From positions 181,784,001 through 181,848,000 of the forward strand of contig JBITNC010000001.1 in assembly GCA_050084985.1 (NCBI GenBank): a DNA stretch of 64,000 nucleotides, given 5' to 3'. The position numbers and the translations under genes are program-made. Positions within the stretch are counted from its first letter, which is position 1. Each line of letters starts with the position of its first letter. The stretch comes from Nageia nagi (lineage: Eukaryota > Pinophyta). Shown here one piece after another: positions 23,585 through 34,708 of this stretch. The notes under the pieces are model-generated. The model was not told the origin of the DNA. It was given only the letters and a program-made list of their open reading frames with translations, and did no database searches.

Positions 23585-24890
23585 AACCTCCTAGGAGGAG
23601 ATTAAATCCATTTTTTCGACATAAAGTATAGAGTCCATTGATTGGGCAACTTTTGTTAATAAGCCTCCTATGCTCCCTGAGAAATAGTCAAGAATTTTGA
23701 GTAAAGTAACAGAGACAAGAGACATTAAGATAGCATAGATGCCCTTCAAAGAAGGAAAACTAGATACTTCTCCAACAATAATAATTAATGTAAGTATGCA
23801 AAGTATTTTGGCAATTAACTAGTCTAGATTCCTTGTAAATACTTCAATGGTAATCAGTAAAAAGCCTTAAAAAAATGGAGACTAAAATAGAGAAATTAAT
23901 CAAAAAATAGATCAATATAAGAAAGATTGCTCCCTTAAAGATAAAATAGTGGTCAGGTTAAAGAATAAAAACAAGAGTTGATTGCAAATATTGATAAGTA
24001 GAAGTCAAAATTTGAGAAGAGCTAGACAACAACAAAGGCTAAGTTAGATGGCACAAATCAAACAATGCAAGATCTTAAAGCTTAGGCTATAGTCATAGAT
24101 GCTAAAAAGATCAAGCAAGTTGAGGCCAAGATACAAACTATCATCATAGCTAAAAAATTATTATCTAATGATAATTCAAAATTATTACTGCATCTATTAA
24201 AGGAATAGGCACTACAAGAAATTAATTAATTCAACACATAGACCACCCTCCACCAATTAGCTCTAGATATACTGAGGTTAGTTTTAAAGAAAATGCAAAG
24301 CTATTTAAGAGTCCTAACTAAGAAAGATATAGCCATTACTCCTAGACCAAGACAATTATATTTGAGAAGGATCTAAGATATATGTGAACTCCAAAATTTG
24401 GTATTCAACGTGGACATTGGTAAACACTAGCTCATAACAGAGATAGGATTCATTAATAAAATCTTGAATTCTTTGATTGAGATGAAATCTTCCAAATTAT
24501 GGGAAGAACAAAATGTACAAGGTAGTGCTACCAGTTGGGTATCCAATACCATTCAATTCCTTGAGTAGTCCTTTTTTGAGAAGCAAATCTTAGATTTACA
24601 ATAAATAAATGACCTCACTCAAGAGGTAATCATGAGATTCTTGCACATTGGGAGGCTAGATAATGTTTAAAGAAGATACTATAAAGATTTAAGCATTCCC
24701 TATTCTATCACAAGTTAACTATCAAGATCGTAAGGATTTAAATAAAAAGATGCATGCATTCCTCCCAATAGAGCTAATTCCACCACCTAATACTCCTACC
24801 AAATCTACATCTAAACAAGCTACTGGAAGCAACAAGTAGTGGATCTTATTCTCTAATAGGTGAAGACCCCAAGAGCCGCTAAAAGAATGT
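23585..24890 (+). pseudogene. Large unknown reading frame, 3' half (after the Tat insertion)
   Basis: The + strand frame interrupted at 4294 resumes here. It shows SIESIDWATFVNKPPMLP near 23625-23680, a Lys-rich coiled-coil-like stretch (KKMETKIEKLIKKQ) near 23870-23910, RPRQLYLRRI near 24340, SATSWVSNTIQFLE near 24530 and PPNTPTKSTSKQATGSNK near 24785. Stops are many and frame changes several. No family is recognised. Taken with 1860-4294 the original product would have been over 1,000 residues. The end near 24890 is approximate. Confidence 0.5.
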
Positions 24891-25131
24891 ATTCTTTCAT
24901 AATTACACTCTAAGTTGGGGTAATACTATCATTTTTTATTTCTTCATTCTTTTCACAAATTCTTTCTATTCCAATTCTATTACCTTTAACATGAAATTTG
25001 AATCTTATATAAGCCCTTAATATGAAGAGTTCTGGGTGTTATTAATAGCTAGCTATTATGTATATAATCCACCTATTGTATGTGCAAGTCCTTGTCTTAG
25101 ATATTTTTTCTTATAAATTTCTTATCAAAGT
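24891..25131. other. Non-coding DNA
   Basis: AT-rich sequence between the end of the unknown frame and a minisatellite. Nothing recognisable. Confidence 0.4.
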
Positions 25132-25391
25132 GTTTGGGAGTTGTGTAAATATAAAGTGTTTGGGAGTTGTGTAAATACAAAGTGTCCAAAACTTATGTGA
25201 ATACAAAGTATCCAGGAGTTATGTAAATACAAAGTGTCCAAGAGTTGTGTAAATACAAAGTGTCCAAGAGTTGTGTAAATACAAAGTGTCTAGGACTTGT
25301 GTAAATACAAAGTATCTAGGACTTGTGTAAATACAAAGAGTATAGGAGTTAAGTAAATATAAATTGTTTAGGAGTTATTGTAAATACAAGT
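25132..25391 (+). repeat. 26-bp minisatellite, ten copies
   Basis: Ten uninterrupted 26-bp units, typical unit GTCCAAGAGTTGTGTAAATA plus CAAAGT. Two central units (25236-25287) are identical and divergence rises toward both ends. The array is exactly 260 bp. Confidence 0.92.
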
Positions 25392-25397
25392 CTAATA

Positions 25398-25565
25398 TAT
25401 CAAATAAAGCCCATCAATTTTGAGTGATGATGTCATAATTTATGACTAAAATTAGTGGGTCCTAGAACAAATATTGGTGGGTGATGATTCATGAAGATAT
25501 CAAACAAATCCTACTAATTTTGAGCAATGATGTCATAATTTTTGGCTAAAATCAATGGGTCCAAG
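25398..25565 (+). repeat. Direct repeat of ~67 bp, period ~100 bp
   Basis: A block TATCAAA..AATTTTGAG..ATGATGTCATAATTT..GTGGGTCC occurs at 25398-25464 and again at 25498-25564 with moderate divergence. It directly follows the 26-bp array. Confidence 0.75.
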
Positions 25566-26672
25566 AAGAGCTAGATCATCAACAAACCTTAGAGAAAGGA
25601 AATAGAACTTGATAGACTAAGGTGAGAGTAATGGATAAGAAGTAACACCTAGGTCCACTTGATCTTAAATGTTTGACCCCCAAGGCCCTATTAATGTGTC
25701 AAATTCAACTCATTTCCACATAATAGTGGTAGTTTCTTCTCAAAATAAGTTAATATATTGATCAAAAAACCCCATTATTCTATTCATTCACATCTATATT
25801 ATGGATCATCAATAGTTGCAAAGAAGTAAATAGCTATCAATAAAGCATAGTACCAGATCATACCTATCAAGTTGTAGACAAGTACTTAGTCAATCAGCTA
25901 CAATGCCATCTTCAATAAACCATAGGGCCAAAAAAGGAGTAGTCAATGACATGTTAAAAGGACTATAGCTCTATGAACATGACTATTCAAAATTTTTCAA
26001 ATTCCTAGATAGTCATGTTATTGGTACTTATTTGCTATGTAATCTAACATAGTTGTAGTATTTATTATGAATAGTTTTTCTTCAATTGCTTCATTCAAGA
26101 TGATTAATTATGTATATTAATGAGATATAACCACCCAAACAGGGAAAAAATGTATAAATGATAAACTATTAGAAATGAAAGAGGTTAGACATTTTAGCAA
26201 ATTTGCCCAGATTTGTAAGATACTTTCACATATGATAATCCAAATAGACAATGCTTTGCCCTCTTACAACAAGTGGTTGTTTATTTCTTTTGTAAATGTT
26301 ATGTGTGAGATATTTTCTTAAAATTGTGGTTGTGTATTATGATCACGAGACCCCAAGGGTAAGATAGCTTGCTATTTTTGATCTTGGCTCTGGATTGTTG
26401 CTTATGCTGGAATGCCCAAGTTGTACTTTTCTTGTTTTAAGTTTTACTTCAATTTGCTTATCTTTTCCTTATAACTCTTTACCTTTTTATCTCTTTCTTG
26501 TTACTTTAAACCTTCACAATAGATATGAACCAACCTATAATATAGATATTGACCAAAAAACCAACACAAGTGCATCCCCACCACCTTTTAATCTCTCAAG
26601 GAACCTACCATTATGAGTAGTCGAGAACTCGACTAGAACAAACCCTTTGAGATTACACTATACCGATCAATA
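25566..26672. other. Non-coding DNA
   Basis: No supportable gene. The ORF at 26395-26616 has no recognisable motif and I treat it as chance. Probably decayed retroelement sequence lying before the integrase fragment. Confidence 0.4.
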
Positions 26673-27481
26673 ATAATAATCACATACTACATTACAAAAT
26701 GGATGGATGTTATACCATTGAAAATTTTTTCATTTGAAGCAATTATTTATTTTTTGGAGGAATTTTTTTTAATAAGATTTGGTGTTCTAAGAAAATTGGT
26801 TACTAATAATGGTACATACATTACTTCAATGGAAATGCTAAAATTTTATGCCAAATATCACATAGAACTTTCTCATTTAGCCAATTCTTATCCATAGGAT
26901 AATGGCTTAGCCAAATCTTCTAACAAAAAATTATTAACCAGTACTAGAAGTCTATTGGGAAAGAATAAAAGGGCTTGCAATAATGAAATGAAATGTGCAT
27001 TATGGGCTGATAGAATATCAATAAAGAGAGAAACTAGCAAGTCACCTTATGATTTAGTATTTGGATAAAATGCTTTCTTACCTTTGCAGCTATAATGTAA
27101 GGTTTTACAATTATTGACCATCAAGGAAGAAAATCTAGATCTAATATAAAAGAGGCCTAATAACCTAGCTAAGTTGGAATAGGTCTTGAAGAATGCTTTC
27201 ATTACCTTAACAGATCAGATAATTAAGACTAATAACATATTTAATAGAAAGGAAAAATATAAAGCTTCTAACTAAATGATATAGTTCTTTATTGGGATCT
27301 AAAAAATTATCAACATGGAAAGAAAGCAAAATGGGATCCCAAATGGTTGGGGGCTTCACATATTTTTTTAGTTGTAGGTATTAATACACTCAATATCACT
27401 TCGATGGATGGCTATGAGCTGCCAATTCTAGTGAATAGTCAACAATTGAAGAAATATTACCAACCTAAAAAGGTCGATTGA
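26673..27481 (+). pseudogene. Ty3/gypsy integrase fragment
   Basis: The frame shows the integrase core ITYYITKWMDVIP (family pattern DYFTKWxEAIP, catalytic-region Asp replaced by Tyr), RFGVLRKLVTNNGTYI (DNGT reads NNGT), and after a TAG at the Gln position DNGLAKSSNKKLL. It continues CALWADRISIKRETSKSPYDLVFG, the C-terminal domain with a frame change near 27290, then KWDPKWLGASHIFLVVG, and ends near the TGA at 27479. No RT or gag lies immediately upstream on this strand. It may belong with the unknown frame at 1860-24890, or with the pol remnant at 1-1286 which it resembles in type. Confidence 0.82.
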
Positions 27482-28440
27482 TTGAATACTTTCAGAACTT
27501 TTATATAAACATCCATGTAAATGTTGTTGTTTTTTCCCTAATATAAGAGCATTTCTTTCTTTATGTTTAGTGTTATGTTTTTATTTCTATAAGAATGCAA
27601 ATTGGAAGATAGTTGTTGTTCTCAATGACTTCACATCCTACTTAGTAATTATCCCAATTAGGTTCTATGTTTTACCCAACATCAGCTACATATATTTACA
27701 AATAAAGGTAAAGCCCAAACCCCTATGATATGATAATTTCCTTAAAGGAAATTACTTAATAGAAATTAAAGCCTTTATTTTCCATAGTTAATTTAGAAAA
27801 TGGGGAAGTAATTTAAACCCATGGATCACTTATAAGGTTAAAAATAATTCATCGAGTAAGGTTCCTTATCATTGGGTAAGGTTCCTTTTCATCGAGTAAG
27901 GTTGAGTCTCATTGGATAAATTATTATTTTTTACATAAGGTATTCAATCATCATACAAGAATTGTTTTCATCGGAGAAGCTAAAGTTTCATCAGGTAGGC
28001 CTAAATCCAATTGAGAAAGCAAGTAAGCTATTAAATAAGGATAGAAACCATCAAGTAATGTATTTAATAGGTGGATAAGATATCATATCATTAGGTAATC
28101 TCTTTCCACACTAGATAATAATTCCTTACATTGTATAAACATACAAACCATTGGATACAATAACAAATTATCAAAAAAGATAAAATTTAATGGTCAAACT
28201 AAAAACCTAATGCCAAATGGATACCAATTCACACTAATGGGTAATCATACCTTGACTCCTTGAGCAATTAATTCAAATATCTTTTCTCATTAAATTAAGG
28301 ATTCTCATGAAACATGTTATAAGTGCATAAACATGCTCAGTCATTCAAAAACCCTCTATCATCTTAACCTTTTTTTCTTCATTCTCATTACATCTATAGT
28401 GCAACAAGCTGATAGATACATTGGTAAAGATGGTTGCAAA
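27482..28440. repeat. Non-coding DNA with a degenerate ~22-bp repeat
   Basis: From about 27848 to 28150 the sequence repeats a motif like CATCGAGTAAGGTTCC at irregular 20-28 bp spacing. The clearest copies are at 27849, 27871 and 27893, and later ones are strongly eroded. No coding sequence. Confidence 0.55.
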
Positions 28441-28660
28441 AGTAAAAGAGATAAATATTTTAGAGGTAGTGATTTTTGATAGCACTTTTGGAGATGAATT
28501 TAAATATAGATAATTAGGTTATATAGGAGTTTCTCACAAAGGTGTTATTAAGAAGGTTGACTCAACTATGACTGAGTAAGATGCTTTACAATTTTATTCA
28601 GAGGTAAAAAGTAGATACAAAGGAATTATGTATTCCCCCTTGAGTACAAATGTAAAATGA
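28428..28660 (+). pseudogene. Short unknown reading frame
   Basis: About 75 codons from an ATG near 28428 with two stops: MVAKVKEINILEVVIFDS, then FGDEFKYR, GYIGVSHKGVIKKV and ALQFYSEVKSRYKG. No family recognised. Its position 0.95 kb after a gypsy integrase on the same strand would suit an accessory 3' ORF or the gag start of a further element. Support is weak. Confidence 0.3.
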
Positions 28661-29073
28661 TGATGATATTATACACCAAGGGAAAAGAGGAAGAAAACTT
28701 AAGTCTACCTTAAGTTGATAGATGGAATTCTAACCTAGGTGTTGTATTCCATAATATTTTTATAAGGGTAATTATGTTCCTCTTTCAAGTTTTTCTAATT
28801 CCTATTCCTATTTTATTTCTCATATCCTTTCTTCCATCTACTCACTTGTGTAATTTTGAGTTTTTTTAAGTTATAAATACTTATTATCTTCCAAAACCTA
28901 TGAACTTGCTTCCAGGAGTTATTAGTTATATCTCAAATTTTGGTTGAGTATAATATGTGGCTAGAATTGGAGAGATTTTATTTAATAGTATTATCCTATA
29001 GACTATTGAAGACCAAATATGGTGACTAAATAGCATTTGATACTAGAATTGGGGAGGTTTTTCTAGGATATTT
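28661..29073. other. Non-coding DNA left of the chromovirus-like element
   Basis: Nothing recognisable. Confidence 0.4.
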
Positions 29074-29078
29074 CATCT

Positions 29079-29391
29079 TGATATGCCTTGCAAAGGTCAT
29101 AACTTTTGATCTTGATATCCTTTCAAACCATTTTATTTTTTAATTATGTAGAATTGAATTTCCTACAATTTAGTAACATCTCCCATAAGATATGCATTTG
29201 AGGCCTAAAGCATCCATCTTCATGCCTAAATTTAGATTTTAAGTTTAGTTTCTATTTTTAGATTTACAATAATTGCATGGGAAGGATAAATTCAAAACTA
29301 TGTGCTAAAACCATGTGGTATTACTTATATTTTAACCTATTTAAAGGTTGAAAGCTTAATAGAAAATAGAGTGGATTTTTTAGTTACATCA
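29079..29391 (+). repeat. Chromovirus 5' LTR
   Basis: 313 bp, starts TGATATGCC and ends AGTTACATCA. It matches 31834-32091 but keeps ~50 bp (around 29170-29215) deleted there. Confidence 0.85.
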
Positions 29392-29393
29392 TC

Positions 29394-29405
29394 TACTATC
29401 AAAGC
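29394..29405 (+). other. Primer binding site, initiator Met tRNA type (decayed)
   Basis: TACTATCAAAGC lies two bases after the LTR end. It fits the common TGGTATCAGAGC site with three changes. Confidence 0.6.
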
Positions 29406-29474
29406 AAGTGTGATCTTGGCAGTGGAGGGTAGATGCCACCTTGAAGACAAGCTAGAGGTGCAAGAAGAGGTGTA

Positions 29475-30620
29475 GTGGGTGCTTATGCCCACATGAATAT
29501 GTCAATAGAGGATCTACATGTAGAAATAGCAAAGTTAATTGGTGTGATTAATTGCATGGAGGGGAGAAGACCTAATGCATGCCCAAATCTCATATTTTAT
29601 AGCAAGAGAATGTTTGGGGAATATGGAACTAACATTAAGGTGGAGAAAGAATTAATATATCCTGTAATAGCTAAATAATGCTTTGAAAATAGGCTAATCC
29701 AAGTCTTGGAAGGGCTAAAAGGAAACCAAGATGGGATCAATATTAAGGTTCCAAATTATGCTGGTGGGTTGAAACCAAAGGAGTTGAGAAATTGGGTAAA
29801 TAGCATGGAAAACTATTTTGATGTATTAGTTTTACTAAGGATAAGAAGGTGAAGCTTGCATGCATAAAGTTAAGGGGTCATGCATTGATTTGATGGGATC
29901 ATCTATAGGTTTCATGATAGAGAAAGGGGAAAGAGAATCTTGTCTTAGGCTAAGATGAAGAAGAAGTTACAAAATAAATTTATTTCTATAGATTATTCTC
30001 CAACCTTATTTTATAGATTTTATAATATTCAATAGAAATAATAGAGCATCAAAGATTATACCAATGAGTTCTACAAGTTATCCATCCAGGTGGAGCATAA
30101 TGAGATAAGTGAGTAGAGAGTTGTGAGGTATGTGAATGATCTAAATTTTCCTATTCAAGATGAGATAAGTATGTATCATACTCTTACTATAGATGATGCA
30201 TGCCAATTGGCCCTAAAAACTAAGGAGAAGCTTAAGAGGATTATTAGAGGGGAAAATAAAGGATCAAAACCCTATTCAAATCAAGGGTATGGTGGATCTA
30301 ATTTTTTAAAGGAGAATCTTCAACATTTTCTAGACAGGAGGATCAAGAAGGACATGGTCAAGATACCTCCCAAATAGGAAGAGGATATCTGAGAGTAAGA
30401 GGTAATGGTAGAGGTAAGATGAGTAATGGACCTTGGAAACCATTCATTTGTTATAGATGTAGAGAGAAAGGTCATAAAGCATTTTAATGTCCTTAGTATG
30501 ATGCTAAAGATAAGGGATAAGCTAGGGTCTCTCTAGTTGAAGAAGAGGAATAGACTGAGACAAAAGTTACTATAGACATTGGTGAAACTCTCATGATTAG
30601 TATAACTCTTAATGTTCTAG
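29475..30620 (+). pseudogene. Chromovirus gag with zinc knuckle
   Basis: The N-terminal block starts at 29475 (MGAYAHMNMSIEDLHVEIAK) and is followed by the gag domain: LKPKELRNWVNSMENYFD near 29770-29822, YTNEFYKLSIQVEHNEISE near 30055-30110, and VRYVNDLNFPIQDEI near 30122. A CCHC zinc knuckle is at 30449-30490 (CYRCREKGHKAF, a TAA, then C). Spacing C-x2-C-x4-H-x4-C is kept. Stops and frame changes interrupt it at ~29680, 29850 and 30375. It would have formed the particle and bound RNA. Confidence 0.8.
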
Positions 30621-31240
30621 ATAAGATGAACATGTAAGTAGAAGGTGATGAAGATTCTTAGCTAAATAATAATATTTTTTTCACAAGATACACATCAAGA
30701 GGAAAGGTATGTGACATGGTCATTGATGGTGGTAGTTGTAAATATTTAGCTCTAATATCATGGTTGATAAATTAAAACTAAAATATGAGAATCATCCCAA
30801 CCCCTACTATGTTTCATGGATTAAGAAAAAAAATGCATTGACCATTGATAAGAGGTGTTTAGTCAACTTCTCAATTGGGAAAACTTACAAGGATGAAGTG
30901 TGGTGTGATGTGATCCTAATGGATGCATGTCACATTTTGTTAGGGAGACCTTAATAGTATGACAAGGATGCTAATCATAATGGTAAAAAGAATACTCACA
31001 TATTTTGTAATGATGGTGTAAAGGTAGTTCTTGTAACTCTAAAGGAGGATGGACCAAGTGAGAGCTTATTAACAATGAAGGAGTTTCTCACAATGATCAA
31101 GGAAGCTAGCTTTTATCATGCCTTAACATCTACAAAGTTAGAAACAAAGGAAGTGGTTATGCCTACATTAATAACTAAGTTATTAATATAATATGAAGAT
31201 GTCACACTATATGAGTTCCCAATGGGGTAATAAGTTAGTG
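30621..31240 (+). pseudogene. Chromovirus protease region, truncated before RT
   Basis: The active-site segment is KVCDMVIDGGSC (near 30705-30740) with the catalytic Asp intact. A frame change precedes KLKLKYENHPNPYYVSWIKK and CHILLGRP (near 30950), the conserved block after the protease. The frame goes on to TKLLI and YEDVTLYEFPMG near 31195-31228. RT would follow here, but the sequence instead jumps to integrase C-terminal sequence. Confidence 0.8.
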
Positions 31241-31830
31241 ATGATGTAGAAGCATTTACTTAGCATATCCAAAAAGTGCAAGAGTTAGTTATAGAAAAAT
31301 TACATAGTAGTAATGATTACTATAAAGAATATGTTGATAGACAAAGAAGGGTAAAAGTGTTTGAAGAAGATGATATATTTATCGTTCATATTAGGAAAGA
31401 AATATTTCATAAGGGGATGTATAACAAATTGAAACTTAATAAAATTAGGATTTGTAAGATTTTGAAGAAGATCAATGATAATGCTTATAGGGTAGAGTTA
31501 CCTAATGAGTTTAATATTGAATCTATTTTTAATATTTATAATTTATTTCAATATCTTGGTAATATCAATGAAGGTGAATTATAGAATATAGTAAATTAGG
31601 AATGACATATGCCTAAGAATAAAAAGGATAGAGTTGTACAAGTTCTTGATAAGAAGGTGATGACCACTAGACATGGGAGCTACAATAGATAGTTGATTCA
31701 ATGGGAAGGATTACCATAATTAGCTAACACTTAGGTTTCATAGTTAGAGATATAAAAAATTGATAACCATAAGCTTGAGGATTTCAATTTATCTAAACTC
31801 ATAGGATCTAAGTTATTTTTCACCAAAGGA
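31241..31830 (+). pseudogene. Integrase C-terminus and chromodomain
   Basis: The open block 31276-31584 reads as the segment after the integrase core (KVQELVIEKLHSSNDYYKEY, DRQRRVKVFEEDDIFIVH, AYRVELPNEFNIESIFNIYN). From about 31630 there is a chromodomain: VVQVLDKKVMTTRHGSYNR, stop, LIQWEGLP and KIDNHKLEDF. Chromodomains guide integration into particular chromatin in this lineage. Stops occur at Gln/Trp-like positions. Confidence 0.8.
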
Positions 31831-31833
31831 GAA

Positions 31834-32091
31834 TGATGTAACTTGTAGAGGTCATAACTTTTGATCCTAATATCGTTTTGAGCCTTTTTTTTTTGAAATC
31901 ATGCAAAATTGAATTTCCTACAACTTAGTTTAGATTTTAAGATTAGTTTCCATTTTTAGATTTACAATAATTGGATGGGGAGGCTGAATTCAAAACCATG
32001 TGCTAAAACCATATGGTATTACTTGTATTTTAGCCTATTTAAAAGTTAGAAGCTTAATAAAAAACATAGAGTGGATTTTTGAGTTACATCA
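31834..32091 (+). repeat. Chromovirus 3' LTR
   Basis: 258 bp, starts TGATGTAACTTG and ends GAGTTACATCA. It is the partner of 29079-29391. Confidence 0.85.
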
Positions 32092-32369
32092 CATCCCCAT
32101 ATTTAAAAATTTAGACTCTAAGAAAATAGAAATAGATGATAGAACCCAAAAATATTTTTAATTACTACTCTTTATTGAGTGTTACAAAATCTTGAGTGTA
32201 AAAAACTTGGGACCTAAAATATAAAATCAATGATAAGTGAATCTTGGGGATTTTTAAGAATTTATGACCATTCGGTAGCTAGAAGCTTTTGAACTTACAA
32301 GCCCCAAAGAAGCAGTAGCACATAACACCTAGAGAAAATAAAATACTATGATGAGGTACTATACATTAT
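32092..32369. other. Non-coding DNA between two elements
   Basis: AT-rich, nothing recognisable apart from the CATCC target-duplication candidate at its left edge. Confidence 0.4.
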
Positions 32370-34708
32370 TGTTATAGATTTGTTACTATATGCTCATTCT
32401 TGTTATTTGTTTTATTGTTGTTAAAGTGATTCAAAGGTATACTAATATCATAATGTCAAAGATATTTGAAAGATATCACTTAGAGTATTATATGCTTGGA
32501 GAGTTTTGAAAATATTTCCAAAGGGGGAGATAATCATTATAGCTTTGTTACTATATGCTCATATGATTCTTTTTGTTATTTTCATTGTTATCAAAGTGAT
32601 TCAAAAGTATACTAAGATGATAATGTTAAATATATGCTCTAAGATATGCTTGTTAAGCATCTAATAGAGTCTATCGATAGTTTATTAGGCCTTTCAGGAA
32701 TCTACCAAAGTATACCGATGGTTTATCAATCATGTTGAGAATCTATAGGGTTTATCAATGGTTATACAATATTATCAAGCATAATAGAAGTGTTATTATA
32801 CTAATGCTTTAACAGACTTACAAGTGAGTAAGAAGGTCCACCAAGTACTCAAAGTTTGAATAACACTATTCTTGGATGATGATGTCACCAGATTAGAAAT
32901 AGTCCAAATAAACTAAGTCTAGCAACCTAATAGCCTTAACAATGATGGAGCAAGTTTGAAGATCAATGAAATAATATGTATGCATAGCCCCTAATGGATG
33001 ATATCAAACAAAATAAATTGAACCAAATCTAGCATCAAATATGGTAACACTCCTTGGCCATGAAATAAATTATTAGTAAAGGAAGATAATAGTATATGCT
33101 ACTAATAGATGATGTAAGGAAATGAATTATGGTAAATGAAATAAAGGATCTACCATATTATGAATTCAATATTATTGGTAATAAAATTAAGTGTTAGCCA
33201 TAGATTAAAATATAAAGGCTTCTAACAGATATTGTCAATAACTTTAAAATATGAAATAATGTACTAAGTTTAATAATTTAAACCATAAATATCAATAATG
33301 ATCAAATAAAATATTGGAAAACATTTAAAAGGCTAAGGAGGCCCCTATGGATGATATCATCAATGTGTCTTTCATTGATTCTAGCCTTAAAGGTAGATAG
33401 ACATGCTGATAAGTATTTCTAGGTACCCACAAGGACATCCAAGAACCAGATTGAAGATTTAATAATGGATCAAGTGTTAGCAATAAAAAAAACAACCTGA
33501 ATAAAGTTATAAAGTAAGTTTACATATTGAAAACCAAGTAAAGGGATCAAACTAGAGTTTTGTTGATGAATCTAACATCAATAACCATGTAAAGAGCTTA
33601 GAATGAGATTTATGTGTTAGAACTAATACCAACTAACATGCACAAGGCATAAATTGTAACTTAAATCTTAATCTAAGTCATTAATATACAAATAAAAATA
33701 TTATGATGATTGAATGTAATATAAAAATCATGGGAAAGGTGTTGGAACTACATTTAATGGTCTAGATACATGCAGTAGTTGACTTCAATGGTTATCAACA
33801 TGGCATGTAAATTGAATGAGTGGATACCATTTCTAGGAGTCTCTGAGAAATAGAAAAATAGTCATTAGCTTAATGAATATAAAGTATACATTTGGATCTA
33901 ATGAAGATATGTGTATATGTTACTACTAGTAACATGATAGTAGGGTTTATTGTAGTATGAATTAGATATTAAGTGAGTATTGATGTAGTGTATAAAAATT
34001 TGATGGTGTAGCCACTATTATGGTGTGAGGTGAATGGATAAATAATGATGATCACATTAAGGTAAGCTATCAGATAGGATTGAAATATCATAATAGGAAT
34101 GGTGACTACAGGATTTTTTTTTATCACAATAGAAGGCATGAATACCATTAGGTTTCTCTTATTAAGCATAATAAAAAAATAAAGAATGTGTTGGTAACTA
34201 ATATAAAGCTAATCTAAAGTATGCATAGTTCCTAATAGTTAGATAAATATCTAATATTACTACCAATGATATACAACCTATAATAGATTGGTAGGAAGGG
34301 GAGTATAGAGGCTATGAAGATATAGAACTAACAATAATAGAGATATTCAAGGATGTTGAGATAGATAAGATAGACCTTTGAGGGTCTTAGAATTAGATTT
34401 GATAAGATTTTTCAAATCATATTTTCATACATTGTCAAGTTGGTGCTACAAAACTTGGAGTCAGTACTTCATCTGGTGGGTGTAGGTAAACATTTATAAA
34501 GTGGATGGTTTATCCTTTAGGTAGATTTGGACTATGATCCGAGTAGCCTTTTCCTAGGGATATAGCCAAGATTATGAACCTCATTAAATCTCTTGTCAAG
34601 TCATGATATTATAATTTGTTTGATTATTTTATCTCTTTCATTTTTTTATATGCTTAAATATTTAATTGCACATTGATTCATCCCTCCTTAGTTTCACTTT
34701 TAGTAATA
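32370..34708 (+). repeat. Copia 5' LTR
   Basis: About 2.34 kb, starts TGTTATAGATTTGTTAC. Its first ~166 bp are followed by a diverged second copy of the same start (ATTATAGCTTTGTTAC near 32535), preceded by a purine tract AAAGGGGGAGA. It matches 42333 to ~43127 and ~46540 to ~47820. A TATA-like box is at 33991. The end is set by the PBS two bases later. Confidence 0.8.
33991..33999 (+). promoter_or_regulatory. TATA-like box in the copia 5' LTR
   Basis: TATAAAAAT in the context AGTGTATAAAAA. The 3' LTR keeps it at 47373-47380, which supports function. Confidence 0.5.

Larger units (their letters stand above)
29079..32091 (+). mobile_element. Internally deleted chromodomain-type Ty3/gypsy element
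   Basis: A 3.0-kb element. LTRs at 29079-29391 and 31834-32091 share ends of the TGATGTAAC...GTTACATCA type. Flanks CATCT (29074-29078) and CATCC (32092-32096) are probably a target duplication with one change. A Met-type PBS follows the left LTR, and a purine tract AAAGGAGAA precedes the right LTR. Between them are gag, zinc knuckle, protease start, then directly the integrase C-terminus and a chromodomain. RT, RNase H and the integrase core are missing. The LTRs differ by many substitutions and small deletions, so the insertion is old. Confidence 0.85.

Noticed and set aside
25132-25391. Possible CRISPR array
   Set aside because: The 26-bp units are contiguous with no spacers, in a plant-type nuclear sequence full of LTR retrotransposons. 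It is a minisatellite.
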